A DNA stretch of 64,000 bases from Mycoplasmopsis maculosa (GCF_900660665.1 NZ_LR215037.1:558001-622000); one strand, 5' to 3'. Numbered from the stretch's first letter, positions 35,229 through 46,272 are shown. Program-made: numbers and translations. The notes: generated by a model from the sequence alone, not told the origin.

Positions 35229-36725
35229 ATGAAAAAAGCAATTTTAATAGTAATTGATGGTCTTGGCTTAAGAAGCGAAGAACAAGGAAATGGTTTTAAA
35301 TTAGCTAATACGCCTACTTTTGATAAATTATTTAAAGAGTATCCAAATTCAATAATACAAGCTAGCGGAGAATATGTAGGCTTGCCAGAAGGACAAATGG
35401 GTAACAGTGAAGTTGGCCACTTAAATATAGGTGCTGGAACAGTTGTATATACAGGTTTAAGTTTAATAAAAAAAGCTTTAAGTGACGGTACTTTCAAGAA
35501 AAATAAAGTTTTACTTGAAGTTTTTAACGATGTTTTAAAAAGAAACTCTACATTACACTTAATGGGATTATTAAGTCCTGGTGGCGTGCATTCTTTAGAA
35601 GATCATTTATTTGAAATTTTAGATATGGCTTATGAATATGGGCTTAAAAAAGTTTCAGTTCACCCTTTTGGAGATGGCCGCGATGTAGCACCAAAATCAA
35701 TATTAGATTCATTGAAAAAATTAGTTGAAAAAACAAACAAATATGGCTATCAAATAGCCTCTATCGGCGGGAGATTCTATGGAATGGATAGAGACAAAAT
35801 GTTCGATAGAGTTGAAAAACATTATGATGCAATAATAGGAAAAACTGACAATATATATAATGATGTTATTGAATATGTAGAAGAACAATATTCAAAAGAT
35901 ATTACTGATGAATTTTTTGTCCCTGCAAAATTAAATAACGCAAATTCTGTTAAGGATAATGATTCAATTATTTTCTTTAATTTCCGCCCAGATAGAGCAA
36001 GACAACTAACTCATTTGTTTATTGGTTCAAAACTTTATGAAGAAAAAGCAAAAAATGAAGTTGTTATTTCTAAATTTGCTTCATTAATGAAATATGAAGG
36101 AATTGACACAATGATTGCTTTTGACGAAATGCAAATTAATATGCCAATTGGTAAGGTTTTAGAATTAGCGGGAAAAAGTCAATTAAGATTAGCTGAAACT
36201 CAAAAATATGCTCATGTTACATATTTTATGGATGGTGGTAATGATATTGAATTCAAAAATTCAAAAAGAATTATGGTTCCTTCTTTAAAAGTAGAAAGTT
36301 ATGCAGATGCTCCAAAAATGTCTGCTAAAGAAATTACAGATGAATTATTAAAAGAAACATTAAATTATGATGTAACAATTATGAATTATGCTAATCCCGA
36401 TATGGTAGGTCATACCGGTAACTTAAAATCTACAATAGAAGCTGTTGAATTTTTAGATCAACAAATAAAAAGAGTAATAGAATTTGCAAATAAAAATGAA
36501 ATAACCGTTTTCATTACAGCAGATCATGGAAATGCTGAAATTACTGAAGATTTAAATGGAAAACCTGCAACAAAACATACAAGTAGCCCCGTTATGTTAA
36601 TTTGTTCAGATAAAAACGTTAAATTAAAAGATGGTAAATTAGCAAACATAGCTCCTACTGTTTTAGATTACATCGGAGTTAATAAACCTAGTGAAATGGA
36701 TGCCGAGTCTTTATTAGTAAAATAG
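35229..36725 (+). CDS. gpmI: Phosphoglycerate mutase, 2,3-bisphosphoglycerate-independent
   Basis: 498 aa; glycolytic, two-manganese enzyme of the alkaline phosphatase superfamily. VIDGLGLR with the metal Asp10; MGNSEVGHLNIGAGTVVY with catalytic Ser60; GDGRDVAPKS; GRFYGMDRD; FNFRPDRARQLT; MNYANPDMVGHTG; TADHGNAE; KHTSSPV. Nothing is missing. The next gene begins 7 bases after its stop. Confidence 0.97.
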   Translation: MKKAILIVIDGLGLRSEEQGNGFKLANTPTFDKLFKEYPNSIIQASGEYVGLPEGQMGNSEVGHLNIGAGTVVYTGLSLIKKALSDGTFKKNKVLLEVFNDVLKRNSTLHLMGLLSPGGVHSLEDHLFEILDMAYEYGLKKVSVHPFGDGRDVAPKSILDSLKKLVEKTNKYGYQIASIGGRFYGMDRDKMFDRVEKHYDAIIGKTDNIYNDVIEYVEEQYSKDITDEFFVPAKLNNANSVKDNDSIIFFNFRPDRARQLTHLFIGSKLYEEKAKNEVVISKFASLMKYEGIDTMIAFDEMQINMPIGKVLELAGKSQLRLAETQKYAHVTYFMDGGNDIEFKNSKRIMVPSLKVESYADAPKMSAKEITDELLKETLNYDVTIMNYANPDMVGHTGNLKSTIEAVEFLDQQIKRVIEFANKNEITVFITADHGNAEITEDLNGKPATKHTSSPVMLICSDKNVKLKDGKLANIAPTVLDYIGVNKPSEMDAESLLVK

Positions 36726-36732
36726 GTGAAAT

Positions 36733-37647
36733 ATGAAAATTAAAAGAATAGTTTTTTCAGATTTAGATGGAACAGTTTATGGATATCCAGATAAAAATAT
36801 TAATCCTAATGTTATAAAATCTGTTAATGATGCTATAAAAAATGATGATATAACTTTTATTTTAAATACTGGCAATCCACCTCTTGATAAGGTTAAAAAG
36901 ATTGCGAATGAGTTAAATGCTAGCTACATTATTTTTAGCGGTGGTAGTGTTATATATGACAACAAAATAAAAGAAATTGCACATGTAGATGAAATACCTT
37001 TAGAAATTGTAAAAAAAGTAATTAAATTATTAGAGAATAATATTGCTGAAGTTATTGTTTTTGCTAAAAACAATTATTATATAACTAATAAGCATCATAA
37101 CACTGTTTCTTGCGCAATTGACTTTTTTGAGTATGATAATTTTTTAGATACAAAAGAATTAATTGACGATAACGTCTTCAAAATAGAAATTTACATAAAT
37201 GAAAGCACACCAGAAAAAGTTGATAATGTTAATAAAATTTTATTAGAAAATAAAATTGATTTAAATATAGTTAATTTAAAAACACATTTAGAAATAACAC
37301 CTAATAATATTAACAAAGGAACAGCTATAAAAAAAATGTGCGAACTTTTAGACGTTGATATTAATTATGTAATGTCTATTGGAGACAGTTATAATGATGC
37401 AAGCATGTTTGAAGTTACTAAATTTTCTTATGTCATGGATAATGCTATCCAACCTGTTAAAAAATTAGCAAATTTTTACACTTCTTCTGTAGAACAAAAT
37501 GGTTTAGGTGAAGCTATAATAGATTATGTTTTTAGAACTAAATTTGATATCGAAAAACAAAATAAAGAAGAAATGCTAAAAAAGTGAGAAATAAAAAAAA
37601 GAAGAGATGCTTTTTATAGAAATCTTGCTGAAAAAAATAAAAAATAA
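36733..37647 (+). CDS. HAD superfamily Cof-type phosphatase
   Basis: 304 aa. Cytosolic sugar-phosphate or nucleotide phosphatase of the HAD-IIB group. Motif I FSDLDGTVYG (nucleophile Asp10, acid Asp12); motif II LNTGNPP; motif III Lys in NKGTAIKKM; motif IV GDSYNDASMF. The C-terminal 30 residues are a Lys/Arg-rich helix reached through a TGA Trp. It is coupled to gpmI (7-bp gap with GGTGA). Mycoplasmas carry several such genes, so substrate cannot be set. Confidence 0.92.
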
Positions 37648-37668
37648 TCCTTTTAAAGGGTTATTTAT
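37641..37668 (+). terminator. Terminator after the gpmI-HAD unit
   Basis: Stem AATAAtCCTTT / AAAGGgTTATT overlapping the HAD stop codon, followed by an AT-rich tract rather than a pure T-run. Confidence 0.5.
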
Positions 37669-37721
37669 TATTAATTTAATAATAAATTAATTATAATTTT
37701 AAAACCAAATAAGGGAGGAAT

Positions 37722-38279
37722 ATGGGACAATCAGGTGTAATGGGTAATACAGCAATGTGAATAGTTTTAGCTGTGTTAATTGTATTATTAGTTGCTATTT
37801 TTACATATTCTGTTATTAAAGACAAAATTAAAAAAAGAAAACGTGCAAAAGAAGAAAAGTTATTTAAAGAAAAAAGTCTTGAACAAGCAAAACTCATTTT
37901 CATTCAACTTGATGCTTTAAAAACAGTTAATGATAAATACTTAGATGAGTTTGAAGTTTCTATTGGCAAATTTAAAATGATGCAACTTTTAAGAACAGCT
38001 ACTAAATATTTAGATACTATTCAAAACAACGAAGATTTTAAGGATTATGTTATAAATAGCAAAGATAACGAAAATAAAGTTTTAAAAATATTTTTAAACT
38101 TTTATCAAAATAAATCAAATAATTGATCTAAGACTTGTGTTGATTCTTTAAAAGAAATAAATAAATTTAAAAAAGAAATTTCAGAATATGAATACAATGA
38201 GTTATTTAATGATTTTAAAATAAAAATAGATGAGTTTTACAAAAAGGAATTATATGAAGAAGTTGAACCTACCAAATAG
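37722..38279 (+). CDS. Membrane-anchored helical protein upstream of pgsA
   Basis: 185 aa; function unknown. Strong ribosome site AAGGGAGG. One N-terminal membrane helix (IVLAVLIVLLVAIFTYSVI, about residues 14-32), then a very basic junction KDKIKKRKRAK and a helical cytoplasmic domain. It recurs before pgsA in mycoplasmas as I recall, but no activity is known to me. Its last 26 bases overlap the start of pgsA, so the two are coupled. Confidence 0.7.
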
Positions 38280-38868
38280 ACTAACTTTATCAAGAATAAT
38301 TTTATTTATTCCATTATTAGTTCTATTCATTTTATTTGGATATTTTAAAGATATAAACGAGAATATGAATTTAATAGCTAGAACAATAATTTTATCTTTA
38401 ATTTTACTTGTATTTATTGCTGCTATGATAACAGATTTTTTAGATGGATATTATGCAAGAAAACGTAAATTAGTAACAGATTTTGGAAAATTATTTGATC
38501 CTATAGCTGATAAAATTATTGTCACATCAACATTGATATTTTTATCAGTTAATAATTTTATGCCAATTTGAGTAGTTGTTATTTTTATCGTGAGAGACAT
38601 ATTTGTAGATGCTTTTAGAATTTTAATGGCTAAAAATAATATAAGTGTTGCTGCTTCTATTTGAGGAAAATTAAAAACTATTTTTCAAACTATTGCAATA
38701 ATTTTTATAATATTATTTGCAATTATTGGTATTTATTACAAAATATTATGAGCAAGCTGATGAAACATTTTATTAAATAATATCCCGACATATTTTGCAT
38801 TAGCTTTTAGTATTATTTCAGGAGTTTTATACTTCAAAAAAGTAAAACCTTTTATAAAAAGCAAATAA
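38254..38868 (+). CDS. pgsA: CDP-diacylglycerol-glycerol-3-phosphate 3-phosphatidyltransferase
   Basis: 204 aa, polytopic. First committed step of phosphatidylglycerol synthesis. The CDP-alcohol phosphatidyltransferase motif is complete: DG at 64-65, AR at 68-69, G78, D82 and D86 within DFLDGYYARKRK and DFGKLFDPIADK. The family start LPNRLTLSRI is present. I chose the start at 38254 because of the aaggaatt site and the family N-terminus; an in-frame ATG at 38230 is less likely. Confidence 0.95.
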
Positions 38869-38887
38869 AATAATCAAAAAAATATAT

Positions 38888-38915
38888 AAATATCTCAAGC
38901 ATGCTTGAGATATTT
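38888..38915 (+). terminator. Terminator after pgsA
   Basis: A perfect 28-base palindrome, half-site AAATATCTCAAGCA, 19 bases after the stop. Only TTTATTATT follows, so it may act on both strands. 38916-39136 shows nothing further. Confidence 0.65.
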
Positions 38916-39136
38916 ATTATTAAACTAAAAATGTTTTATTGTTTTTAAAAAGCATATAGATATTAGTTAGCATACTAAATAAAAAATAAGTTTAAAAAAA
39001 CTTAAACAAAGTATCAATTAAATGCTTTTATATCAGTAATTATTGCTTTCTTTTTTTATACTTTTTTCGCACATATTTATTTAACTTGTATTTTGAATAA
39101 AATAATAAGAATAAAAATTAAATTAAGGGAATAAAT

Positions 39137-39324
39137 ACGAAAAGAAAAAATTTAATTTATTATTTGCGCTAGAGAATACATTATTTTTGCCAAGTTTTTT
39201 CTTTAGTTCAAATATTAATTCTAAAAAATTAGGTATTGAAAACTATAATAAAACAAATAATATTAAAAATTTAGCTAAGGATAAAATAGCTTTATCTTAT
39301 TTAATAATAGGTAATAATGAATAA
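39137..39324 (+). pseudogene. Small signal-peptide ORF with start codon mutated to ACG
   Basis: After a good ribosome site (AAGGGA), the reading TKRKKFNLLFALENTLFLPSFFF opens with ACG where ATG is expected, then runs 62 codons to TAA. It looks like the first part of a secreted-protein gene killed by one start-codon change. The TAA is followed at once by another broken gene whose ATG overlaps it. Confidence 0.45.
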
Positions 39325-40040
39325 AAAGAAATTAATTCCCCTTGGTTTATTAACTAGCATAACTTTTTTTATTTTGTTTATGTAATGCTATAAAAAATCA
39401 AGACGATGATAAAGAAGTTATCAAGAAAAAAAGAAGAATCAAAAATTGAAGAAATACGTTATTTAATTAAAAAATAAAGACCTAGTAATTTAAATAAACC
39501 ACATTGAAGTAACATGGCTGAATATTTAGATTTATTCCCTAATCATGATAGTAAATTTTATAATGATGAATATATAGTTATAAAAAATATTGAAGAATTT
39601 GAAGAAATATATAAGTATTCAAAAATAAGTGAACTAAATAATAAAAGAAATTATTATAAAAGTTTTTATAAAAGAATAGAACACCTTAAAAACGATAGTG
39701 AGCTTCATTCGTTTTTTAAAAAAGAGTTTGAAAATGATTTTTTAATAGGTGCTTTTTATGAAAAAAATAAAAAAAGAAAATAAAATTAAAACTTTTGGTT
39801 TATGAATTAATAATAAAAATTCGAATAAAGAAGATATTAAAATCTTATTTTTAATAAAAAAATTGAGATTATTTTTTTACTCATACTGTTCTAATGGAAT
39901 ACCCTCTTCCTCCACATAGCTAATTAGAAGTACATATAATTTCTAAAACAAAGGAAATTAAAATAGAATTATTAGAAACTGAAGATGAAATATTAAACTA
40001 TCACAAAGAGTTACTTGAATACAATAAAAATAATAATTAA
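39317..40040 (+). pseudogene. Decayed lipoprotein gene
   Basis: Starts MNKKKLIPLGLLTSITFFILF, a lipoprotein signal peptide, then shifts frame at the lipobox: the +1 frame gives CNAIKNQDDDKEVIKKK. Later pieces in different frames (MAEYLDLFPNHDSKFYNDEY at 39514-39783; WDYFFTHTVLMEYPLPPHS; then a stop; SKTKEIKIELLETEDEIL to 40040) read as one former protein of about 230 residues with several frameshifts and an in-frame TAA. Family unknown. Confidence 0.6.
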
Positions 40041-40045
40041 AAATA

Positions 40046-40092
40046 AAAAAAGCCACAATACAAAAAATAGAATAGCTATTGTATTGTGGCTT
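40046..40092 (-). terminator. Terminator of the 40091-40384 gene
   Basis: A 12-13-bp stem GCCACAATACAA/TTGTATTGTGGC, loop of about 16, then a T-run on the minus strand. It overlaps the stop codon. Confidence 0.8.
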
Positions 40093-40384
40093 AAATTATT
40101 CCAATTAGATAAAGAACTAATAAAACATTTGTAATTATTAAAGTTATAAAAAATAAAGTTATAAAAATTGCTGATATTATTATATTTTTAATATTCTTTC
40201 TATATTTTATTGCATTAGATGGATCTATATTATTTACAGTATCTTTTAATATTTCATCTCGTGAATTTTGATCTAAATTTGCAATTTCTTCATTAGTTAA
40301 AATTCTAATTTTATTTATTTCATGAACAGCAGTAAAATTTAAATCTTCTTTATTTGTTGTTTTTGTATCTTTTTGTAAGGACAT
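40091..40384 (-). CDS. Small membrane protein
   Basis: 97 aa; no known family. Soluble, charged N-terminal 65 residues, then one long hydrophobic stretch (NIIISAIFITLFFITLIITNVLLVLYLIGII) at the C-terminus, so tail-anchored or hairpin-like. No clear ribosome site; a TGTAAAAT box lies about 15 bases upstream, suggesting a leaderless message. A strong terminator follows directly, which supports it as a real gene. Confidence 0.6.
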   Translation of the reverse strand: MSLQKDTKTTNKEDLNFTAVHEINKIRILTNEEIANLDQNSRDEILKDTVNNIDPSNAIKYRKNIKNIIISAIFITLFFITLIITNVLLVLYLIGII

Positions 40385-40420
40385 AGCATTTTTATTTTAC
40401 ATTATTTTTTATTCTTATTA

Positions 40421-40446
40421 AAAAAACTCCTAAAAAGGAGTTTTTA
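40421..40446 (-). terminator. Terminator of tmRNA
   Basis: Stem AAAAACTCC/GGAGTTTTT with loop taaaa, seven T's on the minus strand, 25 bases after the mature tmRNA 3' end. Confidence 0.8.
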
Positions 40447-40470
40447 ATTTAGTCTTAAAATAAAAAGATA

Positions 40471-40881
40471 TGGTGGAGATGTCGGGAGTTGAACCCGAGT
40501 CCACATACAAAATATTTACAATAACTTTTTACAGTTTAGTCTATTTTATAGTAACATTAGTAAAACCAAAATAAACAAAAAGAATTAATAATGTTGCATA
40601 TTTTTTTAATTTATAGTTTTATGCAAGAAACTATAAACTAGCTCATTAAACCAACTTAATATAAAAGAGCGTTATATTAAGCCACTTACCGTCATAACTA
40701 GACTTTGTAAGGTTTTATTAAGCAAAAGCAAATTGATTTGCTGTTGCAATGTTATTGAACATTAATTGTTCATTAATGTTAACTTTTTCTTCTTTTGCGA
40801 ATATAAAGCCTAGATGCCTTTAGGTTTGCAGACCACTAAATTATCATAATACCTCATACATGTCGAAGCCATTACACCCCC
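40471..40881 (-). ncRNA. ssrA: tmRNA (SsrA)
   Basis: 411 nt. Rescues ribosomes stalled on broken messages. The 3' end reads GGTTCAACTCCCGACATCTC then CACCA, with CCA encoded; the 5' end GGGGGTGTAATGGCTTCGAC pairs with it in a 7-bp acceptor stem with two G.U pairs. The tag frame lies at 40718-40798. The window shows no other tRNA-like sequence. Confidence 0.97.
40718..40798 (-). CDS. ssrA: tmRNA proteolysis tag peptide
   Basis: Resume codon GCA, then KEEKVNIN and so on, ending ANQFAFA and TAA: 26 residues. This is over twice the length of the E. coli tag, but long tags ending FAFA are usual in mycoplasmas, where Lon does the degradation. Confidence 0.85.
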   Translation of the reverse strand, partial: AKEEKVNINEQLMFNNIATANQFAFA

Positions 40882-40913
40882 ATATATGTTTCAATTAATA
40901 TTTTAGCATAATA

Positions 40914-40946
40914 AAAATCATTGCTTTTTTAAACAATGATTTTTTT
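40914..40946 (-). terminator. Terminator after the coiled-coil surface-protein gene
   Basis: Stem AAATCATTG/CAATGATTT with loop of about 10; T-runs on both strands. It lies between the stop at 40953 and the tmRNA promoter. Confidence 0.75.
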
Positions 40947-40952
40947 AATAAA

Positions 40953-43550
40953 TTATTTTGAAAAAGCGATATTAGCAAAACTTATTCCATTTTTAACTAC
41001 TAAATTATCACTTATAAATGTTTTTCTATAGTTTGGATTCGAAGAATCAAATCTACCAAAGTTTTGATATGTTAATGATTGATCTAATCCCAACATTGGA
41101 GAAATGTCAGTATAAAAAGTGTTTGCTGAACCTGCATTTGTTAATGATTTATTAATTCTATTAGTCATTTCAGCTATATTATTATTTCCATCATTATAAA
41201 TATATGAAGGAACTGAAACTGATGTTAAAGAGTTATTTGTTCTTTTAGCTCTAATCAAAGTAGAAAATGAATATGAAGCTCCTAATGATCTTTCATGTTC
41301 AGCTCTTGCAGTAGTATATAAATCTATAAATTCAGCTATTTCATAACCTGCTGAAGTTTCCATATATACTAAATAAATAGTAAATTTATTTATTCCTAAA
41401 TTATACTGTGAAGCTAAAAAATTATCATCCCCTCAAACATTTTCATTTGCCGTGATAGAACTTACTAAAATATTATTTGAATTAGGACTATGTTCTCCTA
41501 AATTCATTCCTGTAAAACCTAATCTTTGTGTTAAATCTATTGAAAATGATTTATTTGTATTATCAAAAGGAGTTCTATAAGTAATCTTTAAATTTGGATA
41601 ACCTTGTCTAATTAACTCATCTTTTTGTTGTTGACTTATATCTATTTTTATCTTACTTCTTATAGCTAGTTTACCGTTTGATTTTAAATGATTAGGAATA
41701 AATGAAGAAGAAATAATAGCATTCTTGAATTCATCAGAAACTTGTAAACCACTTTCTCTTAAATTTTGTCTCATATTATCATAAATGCTGTTAATTACGT
41801 TGTTATCTCTATTTGATAAAAATCTTGTATATCCTATATGATCATTATTAAAAACAAATCCATTTCAAGTTTGTTTCCCACGTTTTAGTAAAAACATTGT
41901 GTCTTTCTTTTCAAATTCTATATCTACGGCTTTTATAACTATTTTTTCGATTTTTTCTTCTAAATCAGAAACTTCATTTTTCATTCCACCGACAATAGAA
42001 TCTTCTGTAGCATTATCAAAGTTATTGTTTTCACTACCAACTAATGAATTAAGCTTATTTGTTTGTGTAGAAATCTCAGAATCAAGTGCTGAATTTTCAG
42101 CTTCAAGAGCATTAATTTTATCTCAAAGCTCTTTCACTAAACCGTTAACAACATTTCTGCCTTCATTAGTTATTGTTTGATTTTCATCCTGATCATTAGT
42201 TATAATTCTTAATAATTCTTTGTATTTATTAATTGAAGCTGACAATTCAGATATTGAAGATATCAAATCATTTTCATGGGATAATAAATCTCTTAAATTG
42301 CTCTTTAACGTTTCATGATTTTGAGTTTTATTGCTTTTATCATTTGTTAATTCATTAACTTTATTGTTTAATTCTGTATGAATAGAAGTTAATTCTTGAA
42401 GATTTGTTTGTTTTCTTCCCAAGTCAATTTGTAATGTTTGAATTTCATTTAGTAAATCATTTTTAGTTTGTTCAAAAGTAGATTTTTCAGAATTTTTTTC
42501 ATTTATTTCTTCTTGTTTTTGTGAAATTTGATTTTGTTTTTCAAATATTTCTTGTTCTAATTCACTATTAGAACCTGATTGTGAATTTTTTTGTTCTACT
42601 AATCTTTGAATTTCTTCTTGTAATGAAGATTTATTTCTATTCAATATTTCAATTTCTAAATTTAAATTTGAAATGTTTTGATTTAAATTTTCTAATTCTT
42701 GTTCTTTTGCAGAAATATTCATGGTTAAACTATTTAAATCACTTGTTAAAGATTGTACTTCTGATTCTAAATTTATTTTTGTTTCTTCAAGTCTACTTTT
42801 TTCCTGCTCTAATTGAGTTTTATTTGCTTCCTTTTGTGAAAGTGAAGATTGTAATTCATTGTTAAGATCGGTTAAGTTCCTAATTGAATTAAACAAGTTA
42901 TTTAATTCTAATTCTTTAGAAGAAATATCGTTTGTGCGAGAAGATTTATTTGTTTCTAAACTTTGAATTTCATTTTGATTATTTGAAATTTCGCTTTCTT
43001 TTTCTTGAATTTCTTGTTCTTTTTCAGCAATTTGACGTTCTAATTCTTGTTTTTCTTGTTCATTTCTTGTTTTTTTATCAGTTAATTCTTGTTTTTGTGT
43101 TTTGAGTGTTTGAATATCATTCAATATTGTTTGATTTTCAGATCTCAATGTTTCTATCTGGTTATTGATTCTTGAAATATCATGATTAATATTATCTATA
43201 TCTCTTTGTTTTTCTGAATATTGGTGTTCTAAATTTGTTTTTTCCAATTCAACATTAGAAATATTGTTTTTCAATATTCTAATTTCTTCAGCTAAGTTGT
43301 TATTATCTTGAATATACTTATCTAAATCTTTTGTAGCTTCTAATAATCTAGAAATTTGATTTTGTTTATTATTTAAATTATTTTCTAGTTCTGCTAAAGA
43401 TTGTATTTTTCTTTCTTTTTCTTGTTCTAATTGATTTTTTTCCCTTTTAGCTACATCTATTTGGTTATTTACTTCTCTTAATTCTTCTGCTTTTTCTTCC
43501 CCTTGTCTTCTTAATTCATCAGCTTGAGAAGTTAAAGTTTGAATTAATTC
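40953..43550 (-). pseudogene. Coiled-coil surface protein A, 3' portion (after two in-frame TAA codons)
   Basis: In the same frame as 43608-45167 but cut off by TAA at 43608-43610 and 43551-43553, 19 codons apart; both could be CAA (Gln) with one C-to-T change. About 500 residues of heptad-rich Gln/Glu/Asn/Leu coiled coil come first, then a globular C-terminal domain of about 340 residues (KRGKQTWNGFVFNNDHIGYT, LGINKFTIYLVYMETSAGYE, ending SFANIAFSK). No internal start with a ribosome site is evident. The intact gene would be 1405 codons. Confidence 0.7.
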
Positions 43551-43607
43551 TTATTTTTCAGCAATTTGTCGTTCTAAATCATTAATTTCATTCTGCAATC
43601 TTGTTTT

Positions 43608-45167
43608 TTAGTTATTTAATAATTCTTTTTCAGTCTCGAATCTTGAAATTAATTCATTTTTTTCTTGTTCTTTTTCATTATATTTTTGATGTAATTGTTT
43701 AACGATGCCATTTTGTGCAGCTTCTGCTAAATTATCAAAATTAAAATCTTTATCATCCGTACCAATTAAACTTATTAGCATAGATTTATATTTTTCAATA
43801 TTTTCATTATTAGAAGATTTTAAACTTTTTGAAGCTTGTATTTCAGAATTTAATGATTCAATTATTCTATTTTTCTCTGTGATTGAATTTGAAATATCAG
43901 AAATTTGTCTAGCTAAATCTTGATTATTTTGAGTTTTACTTTCTATTTGATTAGTCAAACTATCTACATCAATTTCTAATTGTTTTATTTTAGCTTTATT
44001 ATCATTAATTAAGAGTGATATATCATTTATTTGTTTTCTTAAATTATAAACTATAGAATTTTCTAGCGCTTCTTTACCGTTATCACCTATTGAATATTCT
44101 TCGCTTTCACCAAGTAATTCAGACAGTTTGCTTTTATATAAATTATTTGTTTCTATAGAATTAGATTCAATTTTTTTATTGTTAGATATTACTTTATTTA
44201 AATTATCTAAAATTTGATTCGATAAAAATAATGAAGTTGTTAAATAATTATCAAGTGAATTTGATTCAATTACTGAATTTATTTCTGTTTCACTTGTTAT
44301 AACTAAATTATCTAAAATTTCATTTGAAACAAATGTTTCGTTTAGCACCTCAAATAAACTGTTTATATTTATAACAGAACTTAATAATTCAACAAGTTTA
44401 GAAGTTGATGTCTTTAATTTATTATTTGCGGTTTCTAATTCAACTCTTTTAATGTTTAAGTTATTTCTTAAGTTATCTGCTTCTGAAATTAATCTATTTT
44501 TTTCTTCATTTAATCTTGCTATTGTTTCTTTATAGTTATTTTCTTTTATTTTAAATTCACCATTTATTGTCGCGATAGCATCTTTTAATGTTGATATTCT
44601 TGATTGATAAATTCACAATAAATATTTTTGTTGTTTTAGTAAATTATTCTTTTCTTTAAGTAATTCTTTATTTTCTTGTTTTAAATTATTAATTTGATTA
44701 ACTAATTCATTTTTCTCATTATCAAATGATGATTTTATTTCATTTAATCTCGCCAATAATTCTTTGTTATTATTTTCCAATAAATCTTTTTCACTGGTTA
44801 ATTCGTCAATATTTGAAAATAAATAATATACTAATGATTTATTATCTAAATTATTTTTATGTAGCTGATTTATATTTTTATCATAATTCTTGCCAATTAA
44901 TAAATTTATAACTTGTTCTACATTATTTCTTTTAATTTCTAATTGTTCTAAATCTAATTTTTTTTCTAATAAAAATTTATTGTTATTTACTTCTTGTTCA
45001 TTTTTTAATTTAATTAAATTTTCTAAATATTGAATATCTTTTTTTCTTGAATTTCTAGTTTCATTTGATTCTTTTGCATGAAAAATAATAGGAATTGAGG
45101 CAGAAGATATAAAAGCTGCACCTGCTAAAACACCGAGAATAGTTGCAATTTTTTTATTTCTTGTCAT
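43608..45167 (-). pseudogene. Coiled-coil surface protein A, 5' portion
   Basis: 519 residues from a good start (AAGGAGATATTATG) to the first TAA. N-terminal membrane anchor or signal (KIATILGVLAGAAFISSASIPIIF, no lipobox), then almost continuous coiled coil. Its start is 12 bases after the stop of the upstream paralogue, so the two formed a tandem unit. Blocks such as NFDNLAEAAQNGIV are shared with the paralogue at 59640-63463 (NFDNLAKAAQQGIV). A truncated secreted product could still be made. Function unknown; adhesin or surface coat is possible. Confidence 0.7.
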
Positions 45168-45178
45168 AATATCTCCTT

Positions 45179-45601
45179 TTATTTTTCAGCGTGGATGCTA
45201 ATAAAATTAACCCCTGAATCTAATGTTAAGTTAGCAGTTGCAAATGTTTTTCTAATATACCTATTTAAATCTCTATTAATTTTATCATGGCTAAATGGTT
45301 CTCATTGACCACCAGGTCCTTTTTCACCATAAAGAGCCGTAAATGTAACATTAATTCAAGTGCCGCCAGTAGTAGGAATACCCCCACCAGTTCCTAATGA
45401 ATTTAAAGTACCATCATTATTAAATGTTTCTAACCCGTATCATGGAACATTTGTACTAGTTTTACTTCCTAAATTAATCATAGACCTTATATTAAAACCA
45501 ATAACATTAGAATAAGCAATTTCTGGCTCATCTAAAATTTCTAAAATTTCAAAGCCATCTGAGACTTTTATATAAGCTAAAATAGTCTTAATTTTATTTA
45601 T
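45179..45601 (-). pseudogene. Coiled-coil surface protein B, 3' fragment left of the prophage
   Basis: About 140 codons open from the TTTAT junction to TAA: INKIKTILAYIKVSDGFEI to VNFISIHAEK. It aligns with the C-terminus of protein A (INKFTIYLVYMETSAGYEI; YRKTFISDNLVVKNGISF versus YIRKTFATANLTLDSGVNF). It has no start codon. It is the missing end of the gene whose 5' part is at 59640-63463. Confidence 0.85.
45597..45601 (+). repeat. Left prophage junction (attL core)
   Basis: TTTAT here and at 59640-59644. Crossing over between the copies joins codons TTT ATA AAT AAA on the minus strand and yields an open reading frame through both halves of surface gene B. The true core may be a few bases longer with mismatches. 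Confidence 0.65.
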
Positions 45602-45672
45602 TTAAGTAACATTCCCAAAAAAATACTGTACTTAAGTCAAATTATTTTAAATTTATTTGAATGGTAATTTCA

Positions 45673-46170
45673 TTATAACAAAAAAAGTTGCTCATTATTT
45701 AATAAATTTTTAAAGCTTCATTTGTCACCCTTTTTAATAGCTATAACAGGAGTACCATTTTGATTAATCGATAAAGTAATTAATTTATTAAAATTTGCAT
45801 AATTAAATTGACTTGTTTTAACTTGAATAAAGAACTTATTTAAATCATTTTTAATTACTAAATCAACTCCAAAAAACTTGTCTAAACTCAAATTAGGCAA
45901 TTTTATTACATAGCTTTTATTATTAAATAGCGCTGATAGCTCCATAATTTGCTTATATTCAACGAAATTATAGTAAAACATAATTTTATATATCTTTTTA
46001 AAAAGCGCCTCGTTAAACGCATTTTTATTAGTTAGTCATAATTTTAGTTTTATGCAAAATATTCGTGAATATTTGCTTTTAAATTCATTATAAGTTTTAA
46101 ATTTAAACTTTTTTAAGATTTGTTTTATATCGATGCCGAGTTCTTTTGCTGTTGGAAGATTTATTTTCAT
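45673..46170 (-). CDS. Prophage nuclease-like protein, PD-(D/E)xK-type motif
   Basis: 165 aa; outermost gene on the left. The N-terminal third is basic and helical (LPTAKELGIDIKQILKKFKF). The C-terminal part reads like a small restriction-fold core: ELSALFNNKSYVIKLPNLSLD, then FGVDLVIKND with the Asp and FFIQVKTSQ with the Q-x-K, the variant form of D...(E/Q)xK, and a further strand TPVIAIKKG. It may act in excision, replication or resolution. Upstream is a strong promoter followed by a structured RNA with terminator. Fold call is by motif only. Confidence 0.55.
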
Positions 46171-46186
46171 ATTATAAAATTATAAT

Positions 46187-46266
46187 AAAAAAAGCGCCCC
46201 CCTCTATGTATGTTCATAATACCAAAGTGGGGTATTAGCACCTACGGGCGCCGATATAAATCTACT
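46187..46266 (-). ncRNA. Short structured RNA or attenuator, minus strand
   Basis: GC-rich island in a 25-30% GC background. Downstream of a strong promoter the RNA would fold with outer stem GCGCCC/GGGCGC (46194-46199 with 46246-46251) and inner stem AATACC/GGTATT (46218-46223 with 46231-46236), then end in seven T's. It is either an 80-nt RNA of its own or a transcription attenuator before the nuclease-like gene, whose start is 17 bases beyond the T-run. Confidence 0.55.
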
Positions 46267-46272
46267 AAATAA

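Noticed and set aside
40471-40881. tRNA gene from the GGTTCAACTCC T-arm
   Set aside because: The T-arm belongs to the tmRNA; there is no anticodon arm and the tag frame and 5' end fit SsrA.
43551-43610. Stop-codon recoding or programmed readthrough in surface gene A
   Set aside because: UAA is not known to be recoded in mycoplasmas and no pseudoknot or slippery site is evident; mutation is simpler.
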